Assembly (NCBI GenBank): GCA_020061145.1
Contig: JAGUYX010000105.1
Location: 1 to 32,263 of the forward strand
Source: Anaerolineales bacterium
GTDB lineage: Bacteria; Chloroflexota; Anaerolineae; Anaerolineales; DRKV01
Length of the DNA: 32,263 nucleotides
Direction of reading: 5' to 3'
Part shown: positions 9,280 through 18,702 of the stretch, piece by piece
How the letters are laid out: every line of letters begins with the position of its first letter
Position numbering within the stretch: position 1 is the first letter of the stretch
The notes under the pieces: model-generated
What the model was told of the DNA's origin: nothing
The model's database searches: none
What the model saw: the letters and a program-made list of their open reading frames with translations, nothing else
Translations under genes and position numbers: made by a program

Positions 9280-10578
9280 TCAATCTGCCGACATAGCCGC
9301 ACGTTCGACCAGTGAAAGCTCCTCGTCTGCTTGCTGGCGGAATCGGGTGACGCTAACAAAGCGCAACATAATCAAGGAAATTAACATAAAACCAGAAAGA
9401 ATAGCAAAAACGGTCATATACCCGGCGACCGGATTACCAGTAAAGCGGGCGACGGCATCGCGTACCACCCCGGATAACAATGAACCGGTCAACCGTGAAA
9501 ACGCGTTTGCCATTCCCCAGGCCCCGATAAATAAGCCCACATTGCCGGGAGTGGTCATATCGAGCATCAGGGACAGGTTGGAGGTGGTGGAAAGCCCGGT
9601 GCCCACCCCCAGACTGATCACACCCAGATAAAAACCGCTCAATCCACTTACCACTGGGCTGGCGACAATCAATAAAAACCCGATCAGGGCGAGAATGCCA
9701 CCCCAGCGGGCAACCGCTTTTTTCTCCAATCGACCTTCTAAAAAGCCGGAGACCAGCAAAGAGACCAGAACACAGATACCCCAGATAGCAGTAATGCGCG
9801 TGGTAGAGCGCACGCTCATCTCAAAAGCCTCGGCGCCAAATGGCTCCAGGAGCACATCCTGTCCAAGTATAGCAGCCAGCAGGATGATCAGATACCAGAA
9901 GAACAACCGCGCCTGGCGGTTTTCAAATACCGCGCGAAATAAGGTTCCCCAACTGTATTCTTCACTGTGAACCAGACGTGTAAAACGTTCTTCCAGGCGG
10001 AACAGCCCGAGCAGCCCAATGACCAGCGCCACCAGGCTGACCACCCGAAAAGCCTGGATAAGAATTTGCGGTGAATAGGGGTCGAGCAAGCGGCTGAGCA
10101 CAATGGCAGTGGCGATGATACTGACAATCATCATAAAAAACATGATGGCCACCGTCCGGCCGCGGCCGCCTTCTCCAGACACTTCCGTGGCCAGCGAGAA
10201 GTAGCTAACTGAGGCCAGGTTAAAACCCATCCCCCAGGCGCCAAATGCAATCAGGCCTGACGCCAGCCCCAATGGGAAATTGGTATCCATTAAAAAGGCA
10301 ACCTGAGGGGAAAGCGCCACACTGATCACACACAAAATCAGACCCAGCAGGATATACGGGCTACGCCGGTAACCGAACACCGGATGGCGATCAGAGAAAG
10401 AACCGATGGCAACCTGAATTGGTGAAAGCAGATAGGGAAGCGAAGCCAGAATGGCAACCAGGGTGGCTGAAAGGGCCAGCTCCTTGATCATCACCCGGTT
10501 CAGGGTGCTGTTGATCGGCACCAGGGTCATGGCAACCGCAGCGTGAATTAAACCGAGCTGGATACGTTTGCGCAGCAT
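9280..10578 (-). CDS. PucC-like (BCD family) MFS transporter
   Basis: 12-TM pattern; PINSTLNRVMIKELALSATLVAILASLPYLLSPIQVAIGSFSDRHPVFGYRRSPYILLG resembles PucC/BCD proteins. Confidence 0.8.
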   Translation of the reverse strand: MLRKRIQLGLIHAAVAMTLVPINSTLNRVMIKELALSATLVAILASLPYLLSPIQVAIGSFSDRHPVFGYRRSPYILLGLILCVISVALSPQVAFLMDTNFPLGLASGLIAFGAWGMGFNLASVSYFSLATEVSGEGGRGRTVAIMFFMMIVSIIATAIVLSRLLDPYSPQILIQAFRVVSLVALVIGLLGLFRLEERFTRLVHSEEYSWGTLFRAVFENRQARLFFWYLIILLAAILGQDVLLEPFGAEAFEMSVRSTTRITAIWGICVLVSLLVSGFLEGRLEKKAVARWGGILALIGFLLIVASPVVSGLSGFYLGVISLGVGTGLSTTSNLSLMLDMTTPGNVGLFIGAWGMANAFSRLTGSLLSGVVRDAVARFTGNPVAGYMTVFAILSGFMLISLIMLRFVSVTRFRQQADEELSLVERAAMSAD

Positions 10579-10650
10579 CAGCCCTCCCGGTCAGAGATTA
10601 CATGGCGTCTCGGGAACTCCCATGCGCTAGATCCCCGATTGACAAGCAAA

Positions 10651-10678
10651 ATTGTACCTTTCGATTCCAGTGGGTCAA
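10651..10678 (-). promoter_or_regulatory. Promoter for the PucC-like operon
   Basis: Minus strand TTGACC (10678-10673), 16-nt spacer, TACAAT (10656-10651), upstream of ATG at 10578. Confidence 0.6.
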
Positions 10679-10703
10679 TGTAGATTTTGTAGATTTTTTG
10701 TAG
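10679..10703. repeat. Three direct repeats of TGTAG(ATTTT) beside the -35 box
   Basis: TGTAG at 10679, 10688 and 10699 within TGTAGATTTTGTAGATTTTTTGTAG. Confidence 0.7.
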
Positions 10704-10720
10704 GGAATTGCTTAATGAAA

Positions 10721-11698
10721 TTAACCAGCTGGCTCAAGCGTCAGGATTTCGTCTACCAGGCGGGTAAAAGCGCTCTTATCCTGGCAGGTGAGCAACCGCT
10801 TACGCAGCGAATCCGGCAGCCGGAAGGGACTGATATAACGGCTGGCATGTTTCCGGAACAATACCAGCCCGAGTCGCTCTCCATAAAACGCCAGGGAGCG
10901 TTCCAGATGGCTCAATAATACCTGGCGGACTTCGTCAGGCGGCACGTTTACCCGTTCCCGCCGGCTGAAAATCCATGGATTGCCGATCGCGCCACGCCCG
11001 ATCATCACCCCTGCCACGCCGGTATGGGCTTTCATTCTCTCGATGTCGTCCACGTTGCGCACATCCCCGTTGCCAATCACGGGAATAGAAACCGCCTGGC
11101 GAATTTCTGCAATGGCGTCCCAGTCTGCCTGCCCGCCATACCCCTGCTGTTTGGTGCGCCCATGTACCGCCAACAAAGCGCCCCCCTGTTCCTCAACAAT
11201 ACGCGCAATCAACAGGTAATTACGGGTGGCATTATCCCACCCCAGGCGAATCTTCCCCGTCACCGGCACATCCAGCGCCTGACTTAATTTGCGAAAGGTG
11301 CGCGCAATGGTCAGCGGCGAACGCAACATCCCTGCCCCGGCGCCACGCCCGGCGACGCTTTTATCCGCACAACCCATATTGATATCGATAAAATCCGGCC
11401 CCAATTCTTGCAAGCGCAGAGCCGCCGCCAGTAAACGATCCGGATCGTGATCAAAGATCTGAAAGGCCACCGGTCGCTCTTGTGGATCAAAAATCAACTT
11501 CCGGTTGACTTCCGGGTTGCCGGTAAACAGGTGGATGACGCTGATAAACTCGGTATAGCTGACGGCTGAGCCCAGCTCCCGGCACAGGGACCGGAATGGC
11601 AGATCCGAAAAACCATCCATGGGCGAAAGGATCAAATCGCCATATACAGGCAGGTTACGGATATAAAAAGATGGCTTTTCAGGAATAATATTCGTCAT
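10721..11698 (-). CDS. tRNA-dihydrouridine synthase
   Basis: LSPMDGFSDLPFRSLCRELGSAVSYTEFIS; DINMGCADKSVAGRGAGAGML; VTGKIRLGWD; VHGRTKQQGYGGQADW; GNGDV; GVMIGRGAIGNPWIF. Confidence 0.94.
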   Translation of the reverse strand: MTNIIPEKPSFYIRNLPVYGDLILSPMDGFSDLPFRSLCRELGSAVSYTEFISVIHLFTGNPEVNRKLIFDPQERPVAFQIFDHDPDRLLAAALRLQELGPDFIDINMGCADKSVAGRGAGAGMLRSPLTIARTFRKLSQALDVPVTGKIRLGWDNATRNYLLIARIVEEQGGALLAVHGRTKQQGYGGQADWDAIAEIRQAVSIPVIGNGDVRNVDDIERMKAHTGVAGVMIGRGAIGNPWIFSRRERVNVPPDEVRQVLLSHLERSLAFYGERLGLVLFRKHASRYISPFRLPDSLRKRLLTCQDKSAFTRLVDEILTLEPAG

Positions 11699-11737
11699 TG
11701 GCTGGAATTTTCGTAAGCGTACCCTGGACCGGCGCGG

Positions 11738-12874
11738 TTATTTACCCAACAGGAAACGCAGAGCGTCCAGCAACCGGTCGACGGATTCCTGGCGGGCGTT
11801 ATATCCCATCAGGCCAATTCGCCAGACCTTGCCTTTGAGTTCCCCCAACCCGCCGCCAATTTCAATCCCATATTCCTGCAGTAATTTCTGGCGGGTCAGC
11901 AGGTCATCCACGCCCTGAGGGATGCATACCGTGGTCAGGGTGGGCAGGCGGTGAGCTTCGGGAACGTGGAATTCCAGGCCGAGTCCCTGCAAACCTTCCC
12001 ATAATCGCCGGGCAAAGAAACGGTGGCGTTCCCAGCGTTGCTCCAGACCTTCCTCCGCTACCAGGCGAAGCGCTGCGAACAACCCATAAGCCGTGGAAAT
12101 CGGCGCGGTATGATGATACTGCCGCTCGGCGCCCCAATATTTACCCAACAAGGTCAGATCCAGGTAGAAACTGGTTACCGGAGAATGCCGGTTTTGCAAC
12201 CTCGCCTCAGCCGCCGGGCTGAATGTAAGCGGGCTTAAGCCGGGAGGGCAGGAGAGATTCTTCTGAGCGCCGCTATAACAGGCATCCACCTCCAGGCGAT
12301 CGACGGACACCGGAAGGCCACCCAGGGAAGTAACCGCATCCACCAGGAGCAACCCGTCCTGTGCATGGACCAGGTCGGCAATCCCTTCCAGGGGTTGTAA
12401 TGCGCCTGTGGAAGTTTCTGCATGTACCAGGGCGACGAGTTTTTCTTGCCTGGCAGCCAGCGCCTGGCGAATATCGTCCAGCGAAAAAACTTGACCCCAG
12501 GGTTTACTGATCACGCGCACATCCGCGCCATATCGGCGCGCCATCTCACTGATGCGCATTCCAAAGTATCCATTCACGCAAACCAGAACCCGGTCTCCCG
12601 GCTCTACCAGGTTGGCGACTGCTGCTTCCATCGCGGCTGTCCCCGTGCCCGGCACAGCCAGGGTCAGCGGGTTGGTGGTTTCAAAGGTATATCGCAGAAG
12701 TTCCTGTATGCGATTCATCAGCGTGAGGAATACCGGATCCAGGTGCCCTAACAGGGGGACCGACATTTTTTGCAATACGCGCGGATCGGCGTTACTTGGC
12801 CCCGGGCCGAGCAGCAAACGGTTGGGGATATCGAGATCGGTTGTGTCGCGAGGGATTTCCCTGGTATGGGTCAT
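11738..12874 (-). CDS. Class V aminotransferase (alanine-glyoxylate aminotransferase-like)
   Basis: LLLGPGPSNADPRVLQKMSVPLLGHLDP; HAETSTGALQPL; VDAVTSLGGLPV; YSGAQKNLSCPPGLSP. ORF extends to 12895, but MTHTREIPRD with GGAG upstream is a likely start. Confidence 0.9.
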   Translation of the reverse strand: MTHTREIPRDTTDLDIPNRLLLGPGPSNADPRVLQKMSVPLLGHLDPVFLTLMNRIQELLRYTFETTNPLTLAVPGTGTAAMEAAVANLVEPGDRVLVCVNGYFGMRISEMARRYGADVRVISKPWGQVFSLDDIRQALAARQEKLVALVHAETSTGALQPLEGIADLVHAQDGLLLVDAVTSLGGLPVSVDRLEVDACYSGAQKNLSCPPGLSPLTFSPAAEARLQNRHSPVTSFYLDLTLLGKYWGAERQYHHTAPISTAYGLFAALRLVAEEGLEQRWERHRFFARRLWEGLQGLGLEFHVPEAHRLPTLTTVCIPQGVDDLLTRQKLLQEYGIEIGGGLGELKGKVWRIGLMGYNARQESVDRLLDALRFLLGK

Positions 12875-12921
12875 GGTTTGCTCCTTCACTGGCAAAGCCC
12901 TAAGTTGCCAGCCTCTGCGAA

Positions 12922-14343
12922 TTATTGTTCCTGTTTTTCGCCAGCGCCTTTGTCGGGTAAAAGCGCCTGCTCCAGCGCCTGGCGTAAAGACCTGACTTCA
13001 ATAATTTGAATGTTTTCCGGCCATTTTTCGCCTTTGCGCAGGTGTTTGGGCACAATTGCCTGTTTAAATCCCAGCTTTGCCGCCTCACGCAGGCGCGCAG
13101 GCATCTGGCTGACGGTACGCAACTCACCAGATAACCCGATTTCACCGATTAATACCGCTTCGGCGCGCACCGGGCGATCTTTCACTGAAGACGCAATTAC
13201 CGCGGCGATCGCCAGGTCAGCAGCTGGCTCATCTACCTGCAGCCCGCCGACAACGTTGATGAAAATATCCTGATCGGCAAGGCGCAGACCTACCCGGCGG
13301 GTGAGCACCGCGGTCACCAGCAGCAATCGGTTGAAATCAACTCCGTTAGGGGTGCGGCGCGGATTGCCGAATGAGGTCGGGGAAGTCAGGCCCTGCAATT
13401 CTACCAGGAGCGGGCGAGTGCCTTCCATGGTGACCGCGATGGCTGAGCCGGGCGCGTTTACCAGCCGTTCTGCCAGGAACGCCTCGGATGGGTTCAATAC
13501 CTCCGCCATACCCCGTTCCTGCATTTCAAACACTCCCACCTCGGCCGTGGCGCCGAAGCGATTCTTCACCGAACGCAGCAGGCGGTAAGATTGAAACCGG
13601 TCGCCTTCCAGGTAGAGGACGGTATCCACGATATGCTCCAGCACACGAGGACCGGCGATGGCGCCTTCTTTGGTGACATGCCCGATTAAAAACACCGCGA
13701 TCCCGCTGGATTTGGCCAGCTCACGCAGGCGGGATGCGCCTTCCCGCACCTGGGTTACGCTACCAGAAGACGAATCCAGGCCGGGAAGATAGACGGTCTG
13801 GATCGAATCGATCACCAGCAGGCGCGGCTTTAGCTGGTTTACATGCTCCAGTATGGCTTCCAGGTTGGTTTCGGTAACCAGAAACAATGCTTCGGGCAAA
13901 GGTGGATGCTTGCCATCAGTGAGGTGGGTCAGGCGCAGGGCGCGCATTTTGATCTGGCGTTCGGATTCTTCCCCGGAAACATACAACACCGTTTGCTCCC
14001 GCGCCATTTCCAGGGCCATTTGCAGGGTCAGTGTGGATTTACCAATTCCCGGGTCGCCGCCAATCAGCACAATCGATCCGGGGACAATCCCGCCACCCAG
14101 CACCCGGGCAAACTCGCCGATCGGGAGACGCAGGCGCTCTTCCACATCCCCGGTGATCTCGGATAGACGACGTGGGGTCGAACTGGCGCTGATGCCCACC
14201 ATTGCCCGGCGTCCCGCAGTTTGTTCCTGGATGACCTCTTCAAGCATGCTGTTCCAGGCGCCGCATTCAGGGCAACGCCCCAGTGGGCGAGGGGCGCTGC
14301 GCCCGCATTCCTGGCAAACGTATCGTGTTTTCAGTTTGGCCAT
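12922..14343 (-). CDS. radA: DNA repair protein RadA/Sms
   Basis: CQECG..CPECGAWNS zinc finger, GGDPGIGKSTL Walker A, KNRFGATAEVGVFEM (KNRFG motif), Lon-like C-terminal domain. Confidence 0.96.
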   Translation of the reverse strand: MAKLKTRYVCQECGRSAPRPLGRCPECGAWNSMLEEVIQEQTAGRRAMVGISASSTPRRLSEITGDVEERLRLPIGEFARVLGGGIVPGSIVLIGGDPGIGKSTLTLQMALEMAREQTVLYVSGEESERQIKMRALRLTHLTDGKHPPLPEALFLVTETNLEAILEHVNQLKPRLLVIDSIQTVYLPGLDSSSGSVTQVREGASRLRELAKSSGIAVFLIGHVTKEGAIAGPRVLEHIVDTVLYLEGDRFQSYRLLRSVKNRFGATAEVGVFEMQERGMAEVLNPSEAFLAERLVNAPGSAIAVTMEGTRPLLVELQGLTSPTSFGNPRRTPNGVDFNRLLLVTAVLTRRVGLRLADQDIFINVVGGLQVDEPAADLAIAAVIASSVKDRPVRAEAVLIGEIGLSGELRTVSQMPARLREAAKLGFKQAIVPKHLRKGEKWPENIQIIEVRSLRQALEQALLPDKGAGEKQEQ

Positions 14344-14415
14344 GCGTTTTCTCGATTAATCACTTTTTTTGTGCAGAAGCGATAATTTAGCCGTGGTCTT
14401 CATTATAAGGTGATT

Positions 14416-14451
14416 AAACAAGAAGGGGCTGTCCATTTTGGGGACAGCCCC
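14416..14451 (-). terminator. Terminator-like hairpin after clpC
   Basis: GGGGCTGTCC / GGACAGCCCC perfect 10-bp stem with a T-rich tail on the minus strand. Confidence 0.65.
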
Positions 14452-14481
14452 GATAAATCTGGGTGGATTAAATGATTCCAC

Positions 14482-16986
14482 TCAGGCAGCAGCCATTTCC
14501 TCAGTTGATTCCTGGCCGTTGATTTCCTTGCCGGGCTCATTTACCAGCCGCTGGAGGATGACCTGGTCTTCCTCGCCCATGGCGATTTCGATGTTATCTC
14601 CATCGATAAAGTCACCCGAGAGCAGCATGTCCGACAGCCGGTCTTCGATCTGGCGCTGGATCACCCGGCGCAGCGGCCGGGCGCCCATTTCGGGGTCAAA
14701 GCCTTTTTCCGCCAGCCAATCGATGGCATCCTGACGAGGCAGCAATACGATTTCGTGTTCTTCCAGGCGGGTGGCAACTTTAGCCAGTTCAAGGGAAACA
14801 ATCTTGCGGATATCTTCCCGACTCAAAGCCCGGAAAACGATCACCGAATCGAGACGGTTGATGAATTCTGGACGGAAAACCCGTTTCAGTGAGTCGGTTA
14901 ACTTCTTACGCATATCCTGATAGGCCACGCGTTCTTCTTCGTCTTCAGCTCGCTGCAGGTTAAACCCGAGCGAAGTCTGGCGTTTGATCATTTCTGCGCC
15001 TACATTCGAGGTCATGATGATCATCGCATTACGGAAGTCCACCTTGCGGCCGCGTGCATCACTCAGATGCCCTTCTTCCATGATCTGCAACAGCATATTA
15101 TGCACTTCTGGGTGCGCTTTTTCGATTTCATCGAAGACCACGATCGAATAGGGTCGCCGGCGAATGGCCTCAGTGAGTTGCCCGGCATCATCATAGCCAA
15201 CATAACCGGGAGGGGCACCCACCAGACGGCTGGCGTTATGGCGTTCCATAAACTCCGACATATCCAGCTGCACCAGGGCTTCTTCCGTGCCAAACAGGAA
15301 ACGCGCCAGCGACTTGGTCAGTTCGGTTTTCCCCACGCCAGTCGGCCCGAGGAACATGAAAGAACCGATCGGCCGGCGTGGATCTTTTAAACCGGCGCGA
15401 GCGCGGCGCACTGCCTTGGAGATGCTTTCGATGGCCTCTTCCTGCCCGACAATTTCCTTCATCAACTCTGCTTCCAGGCGCAACAGGCGTTCTGATTCTT
15501 CCTGGGCAATCTGCATCACCGGTACCCCGGTCCACATCGAGACTACCTCGGCAATGTCATCGGCGGTGACGGTCGGGCTGCTCGCCCGATCCCAGCCGGT
15601 ACGCAGGCGCTCCAATTGGCGCTCCAAACCTTCCTGGCGTTCCAGCATTTCCTGAGCATCGTCATAACGCCCATCTTCCAGCGCCAGGGCATGGTTGGCG
15701 CGCAGGTCGCGCAACTGCTGCATCAGGTCCTTGGCAGTTTTGGCTGCCGGGCTCTTATACATACGCACCCTGGATGAAGACTCGTCGATCAGGTCAATGG
15801 CCTTATCCGGCAGGAAGCGCTCGGTGACGTAACGGGCGGAAAGGCGCGCGGCGGCATCCAGCGCATCGTCCGAGATGGTCAGGCGGTGATGCTCTTCATA
15901 GGCGCCGCGAACTCCGCGCAGGATCTCCATCGTTTCGTCCAGCGACGGTTCTTCCACCATCACCGGTTGGAAACGCCGTTCAAGGGCCGCGTCGCTTTCA
16001 ATGTGCTTGCGGTACTCGTCCAGCGTCGTAGCGCCAATCACCTGCAGTTCGCCCCGCGATAATGCCGGCTTGAGGATATTGGCTGCATCCACCGATGAAC
16101 CGGCAGCGCCCGCACCCACCAGCATATGCACTTCGTCGATAAACAAGATAGCTTCGGCTGCCTTCAGCTCATCGATCACGCGCTTCAAACGTTCTTCAAA
16201 TTGTCCACGATACATGGTCCCGGCGACCAGCGAGCCAACGTCCAGTTGAAGGACGCGTTTATCCAGCAGTGGGGCGGGAACATCCCCCTCCACGATTCGC
16301 TGCGCCAGTCCTTCCACGATGGCGGTTTTTCCAACACCGGGTTCGCCAATTAATGCCGGGTTGTTTTTCGTCCGGCGGGCGAGAATCTGGATCACCCGCT
16401 CGATTTCCGTCTGACGCCCAATCACCGGATCCAGCTTGCCTTCTTCCGCCATCTGAGTCAGATCGACAGCCAGCTGGTCCACCATAGGTGTTTTGGCTTT
16501 CTTTTTCTCTTCACGTTCGCTGCTTCGACGCTCGCTCGCACTGGAGCGTGAAGTGGAACTCTCCTGAAGCACCCGGCGTGTCTGCCGGCGAATCTGCTCG
16601 GCGGTAACCCCCAATTTGCGCAGGACATCAATCGCCACGCCTTCACCATGACGTACCAATCCGAGCAAGAGATGCTCGGTGCCGATATAGTGATGGCCCA
16701 TGCGCCGGGCTTCGTCGACCGCAAATTCAAGTACCTGCTGAGTGCCGGGTGAAAGGTCCAGCTTGCCGCCCCGATACTGACCGGTACCGGTCATTCGTTC
16801 CACGATTTCCTGCACCCGATCTGCTTCCAGTCCCAGCTCACGCAAGACTCGCCCGGCAACGCCACCTTCCTCCCGGATTAATCCCAGGAGCAGGTGCTCA
16901 GTTCCAATATAATTGTGGCGCATACGCTCAGCTTCCTGGTGAGCCAGGCTAAGCACTCTGCGCGCTCTTTGTGTAAAACGTTCCAT
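14482..16986 (-). CDS. clpC: ATP-dependent Clp protease ATP-binding subunit ClpC
   Basis: Double Clp-N repeat, two AAA+ modules ([18 protein letters not shown]), UVR-like middle region. Start at [10 protein letters not shown], or at TTG 16995, which is better spaced from AGGAGGT. Confidence 0.95.
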   Translation of the reverse strand: MERFTQRARRVLSLAHQEAERMRHNYIGTEHLLLGLIREEGGVAGRVLRELGLEADRVQEIVERMTGTGQYRGGKLDLSPGTQQVLEFAVDEARRMGHHYIGTEHLLLGLVRHGEGVAIDVLRKLGVTAEQIRRQTRRVLQESSTSRSSASERRSSEREEKKKAKTPMVDQLAVDLTQMAEEGKLDPVIGRQTEIERVIQILARRTKNNPALIGEPGVGKTAIVEGLAQRIVEGDVPAPLLDKRVLQLDVGSLVAGTMYRGQFEERLKRVIDELKAAEAILFIDEVHMLVGAGAAGSSVDAANILKPALSRGELQVIGATTLDEYRKHIESDAALERRFQPVMVEEPSLDETMEILRGVRGAYEEHHRLTISDDALDAAARLSARYVTERFLPDKAIDLIDESSSRVRMYKSPAAKTAKDLMQQLRDLRANHALALEDGRYDDAQEMLERQEGLERQLERLRTGWDRASSPTVTADDIAEVVSMWTGVPVMQIAQEESERLLRLEAELMKEIVGQEEAIESISKAVRRARAGLKDPRRPIGSFMFLGPTGVGKTELTKSLARFLFGTEEALVQLDMSEFMERHNASRLVGAPPGYVGYDDAGQLTEAIRRRPYSIVVFDEIEKAHPEVHNMLLQIMEEGHLSDARGRKVDFRNAMIIMTSNVGAEMIKRQTSLGFNLQRAEDEEERVAYQDMRKKLTDSLKRVFRPEFINRLDSVIVFRALSREDIRKIVSLELAKVATRLEEHEIVLLPRQDAIDWLAEKGFDPEMGARPLRRVIQRQIEDRLSDMLLSGDFIDGDNIEIAMGEEDQVILQRLVNEPGKEINGQESTEEMAAA

Positions 16987-17164
16987 TCCTGACAAAGTAA
17001 TACCTCCTGTCTTGCACAACCGGGCCTACACGATATTCGATACGGCATTCCTGTTGATTGCGAGACAATTTGTCCAATTGGATTCTACCAGAGTTTCGAT
17101 TTTGCTTTCATTTCGAAAGAGTTAATGTCTTCTAAGTTTTTTGTAAGATTTATCTCCCGCTGGC

Positions 17165-17198
17165 AAAAAAATAAAAGCGCACCCGGAGGATGCGCTTT
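17165..17198 (-). terminator. Rho-independent terminator after rpsA
   Basis: Minus strand AAGCGCA..TGCGCTTT stem followed by TATTTTTTT. Confidence 0.8.
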
Positions 17199-17226
17199 CT
17201 CATTTACCTTGCCAGCCGGTTGGGCT

Positions 17227-18582
17227 TCAGGCTTCCGTTTCTTCTTCCGTAACTTCTGCCTCTTGCTCTTCCGTCTCGCTGAGCACTTCAGCGGCATCCT
17301 CTTCGCCTTCTTCTGTCTTTCCGGCGTCGAGTTCCACATCCAACTCTGCTTCCGTGTCCAGATCATCGACTTCTTCTGCCAGCGCCATCTTCCAGTCGAG
17401 ATCTGCATAGGCGGCAGAATCTACCTTGCGCAGGCTCAAACCGATTCTGCGCCGGTCGGTTTCAACCTTGATAATCCGCAGGGTCAGGCGGTCGCCTTCC
17501 TGGACAACTTCCTTGGGATGTCCGATGCGCTGTTCGCTTAATTCCGAAATGTGGATCAGCCCTTCCAGGTCGTCATCATCTTCGATTTTTGCGAAAGCGC
17601 CGAACTTGGTCAGGTGCGTGATTGTTCCCTCGACCAGCTTTCCAACCTGCAGGTTTTTGGCTTTCCGCACCCAGGGATCTTCTTGAAGCTGGCGGATAGA
17701 CAGGCCAATCCGGCGGCGATCCCGGTCCACATTGATCACCTTGACCTCCACCTGCTGGCCGACTTCCAGCACCTCGCTGGGATGTTCGATGCGATCCCAG
17801 GAAATTTCAGACAGGTGTACCAGGCCGTCAGCCCCGTCAATGTTGACGAAGGCGCCAAAATCCGCCAGGCTGGTTACCCGGCCGGTACGCACATCGCCTT
17901 CACCCAATTCATCCAACAACCTTTCTTTGAGGGCTTCGCGCGTTTCTTTTAATGCTGCCCGCTCGGAAAGGATCAAACGCCGCCGACCGCGGTCTACTTC
18001 GATCACGCGCACCTTGATCGGTTCATCGACCATTTTCGACCAGCGTTGCTCTTGAGAATCGCCTTCCTTACTGATACGTCTCAAAGCTGACACCTGAGAC
18101 GCAGGTACAAATCCACGCAATGTGCCAATCGGCACGATCAGGCCGCCTTTGTTGTAGCCGGTGATGCGCGCCTCAAAGGTTTCATCCGATTGGAGCAGGG
18201 ATTCCACGTACTCCCAATCTTTTTCTTCCTTGGCGCGCACATAGGACAACAAAACGTTACCATTCTGATCTTCAGATTTGATAACATAAACGGGAATGGT
18301 GTTGCCTTCTACCAGTAATGTATTGCGTTCGGCATCATCCAGACGTTCCAACTCGCGAGTGTGGATTACGCCTTCGGATTTTGCCCCTATACTGACCAGA
18401 ATTTCATCCTCACCGACATGCATGATGGTTCCCTCACGGATTTCCCCCGGGGCGGGGATTTCCAGCTCGAGGTCGGTTTGTTCTAACAGATCTTCCATCG
18501 AGGGCATATCTGTCTGTTCAGTTTTAGGAAGATTTGCCTGCAATTCCTCCTCTGCCCCAGTCTGGGCGCGATTCTCTTCCAT
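17227..18582 (-). CDS. rpsA: 30S ribosomal protein S1 (multiple S1 domains, acidic C-terminal tail)
   Basis: S1 repeats such as GRVTSLADFGAFVNIDGADGLVHLSEISWDRIEHPSEVLEVGQQVEVKVINVDRDRRRIGLSIRQ. MEENRAQTG start has GGAG upstream; the ORF can extend to 18603. Confidence 0.92.
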   Translation of the reverse strand: MEENRAQTGAEEELQANLPKTEQTDMPSMEDLLEQTDLELEIPAPGEIREGTIMHVGEDEILVSIGAKSEGVIHTRELERLDDAERNTLLVEGNTIPVYVIKSEDQNGNVLLSYVRAKEEKDWEYVESLLQSDETFEARITGYNKGGLIVPIGTLRGFVPASQVSALRRISKEGDSQEQRWSKMVDEPIKVRVIEVDRGRRRLILSERAALKETREALKERLLDELGEGDVRTGRVTSLADFGAFVNIDGADGLVHLSEISWDRIEHPSEVLEVGQQVEVKVINVDRDRRRIGLSIRQLQEDPWVRKAKNLQVGKLVEGTITHLTKFGAFAKIEDDDDLEGLIHISELSEQRIGHPKEVVQEGDRLTLRIIKVETDRRRIGLSLRKVDSAAYADLDWKMALAEEVDDLDTEAELDVELDAGKTEEGEEDAAEVLSETEEQEAEVTEEETEA

Positions 18583-18617
18583 ACGTTGGTTACTCCGAAT
18601 CATAGAAATGTCTTCAC

Positions 18618-18646
18618 ATTATAAATGTGTTCTGCCCGGTTGACAA
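18618..18646 (-). promoter_or_regulatory. rpsA promoter
   Basis: Minus strand TTGTCA (18646-18641), 17-nt spacer, TATAAT (18623-18618). Confidence 0.7.
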
Positions 18647-18702
18647 CCTTTATCAAACATTCATCAACGGTTATAATGAAAGCCGCATGGTTAGGAAATA
18701 AA

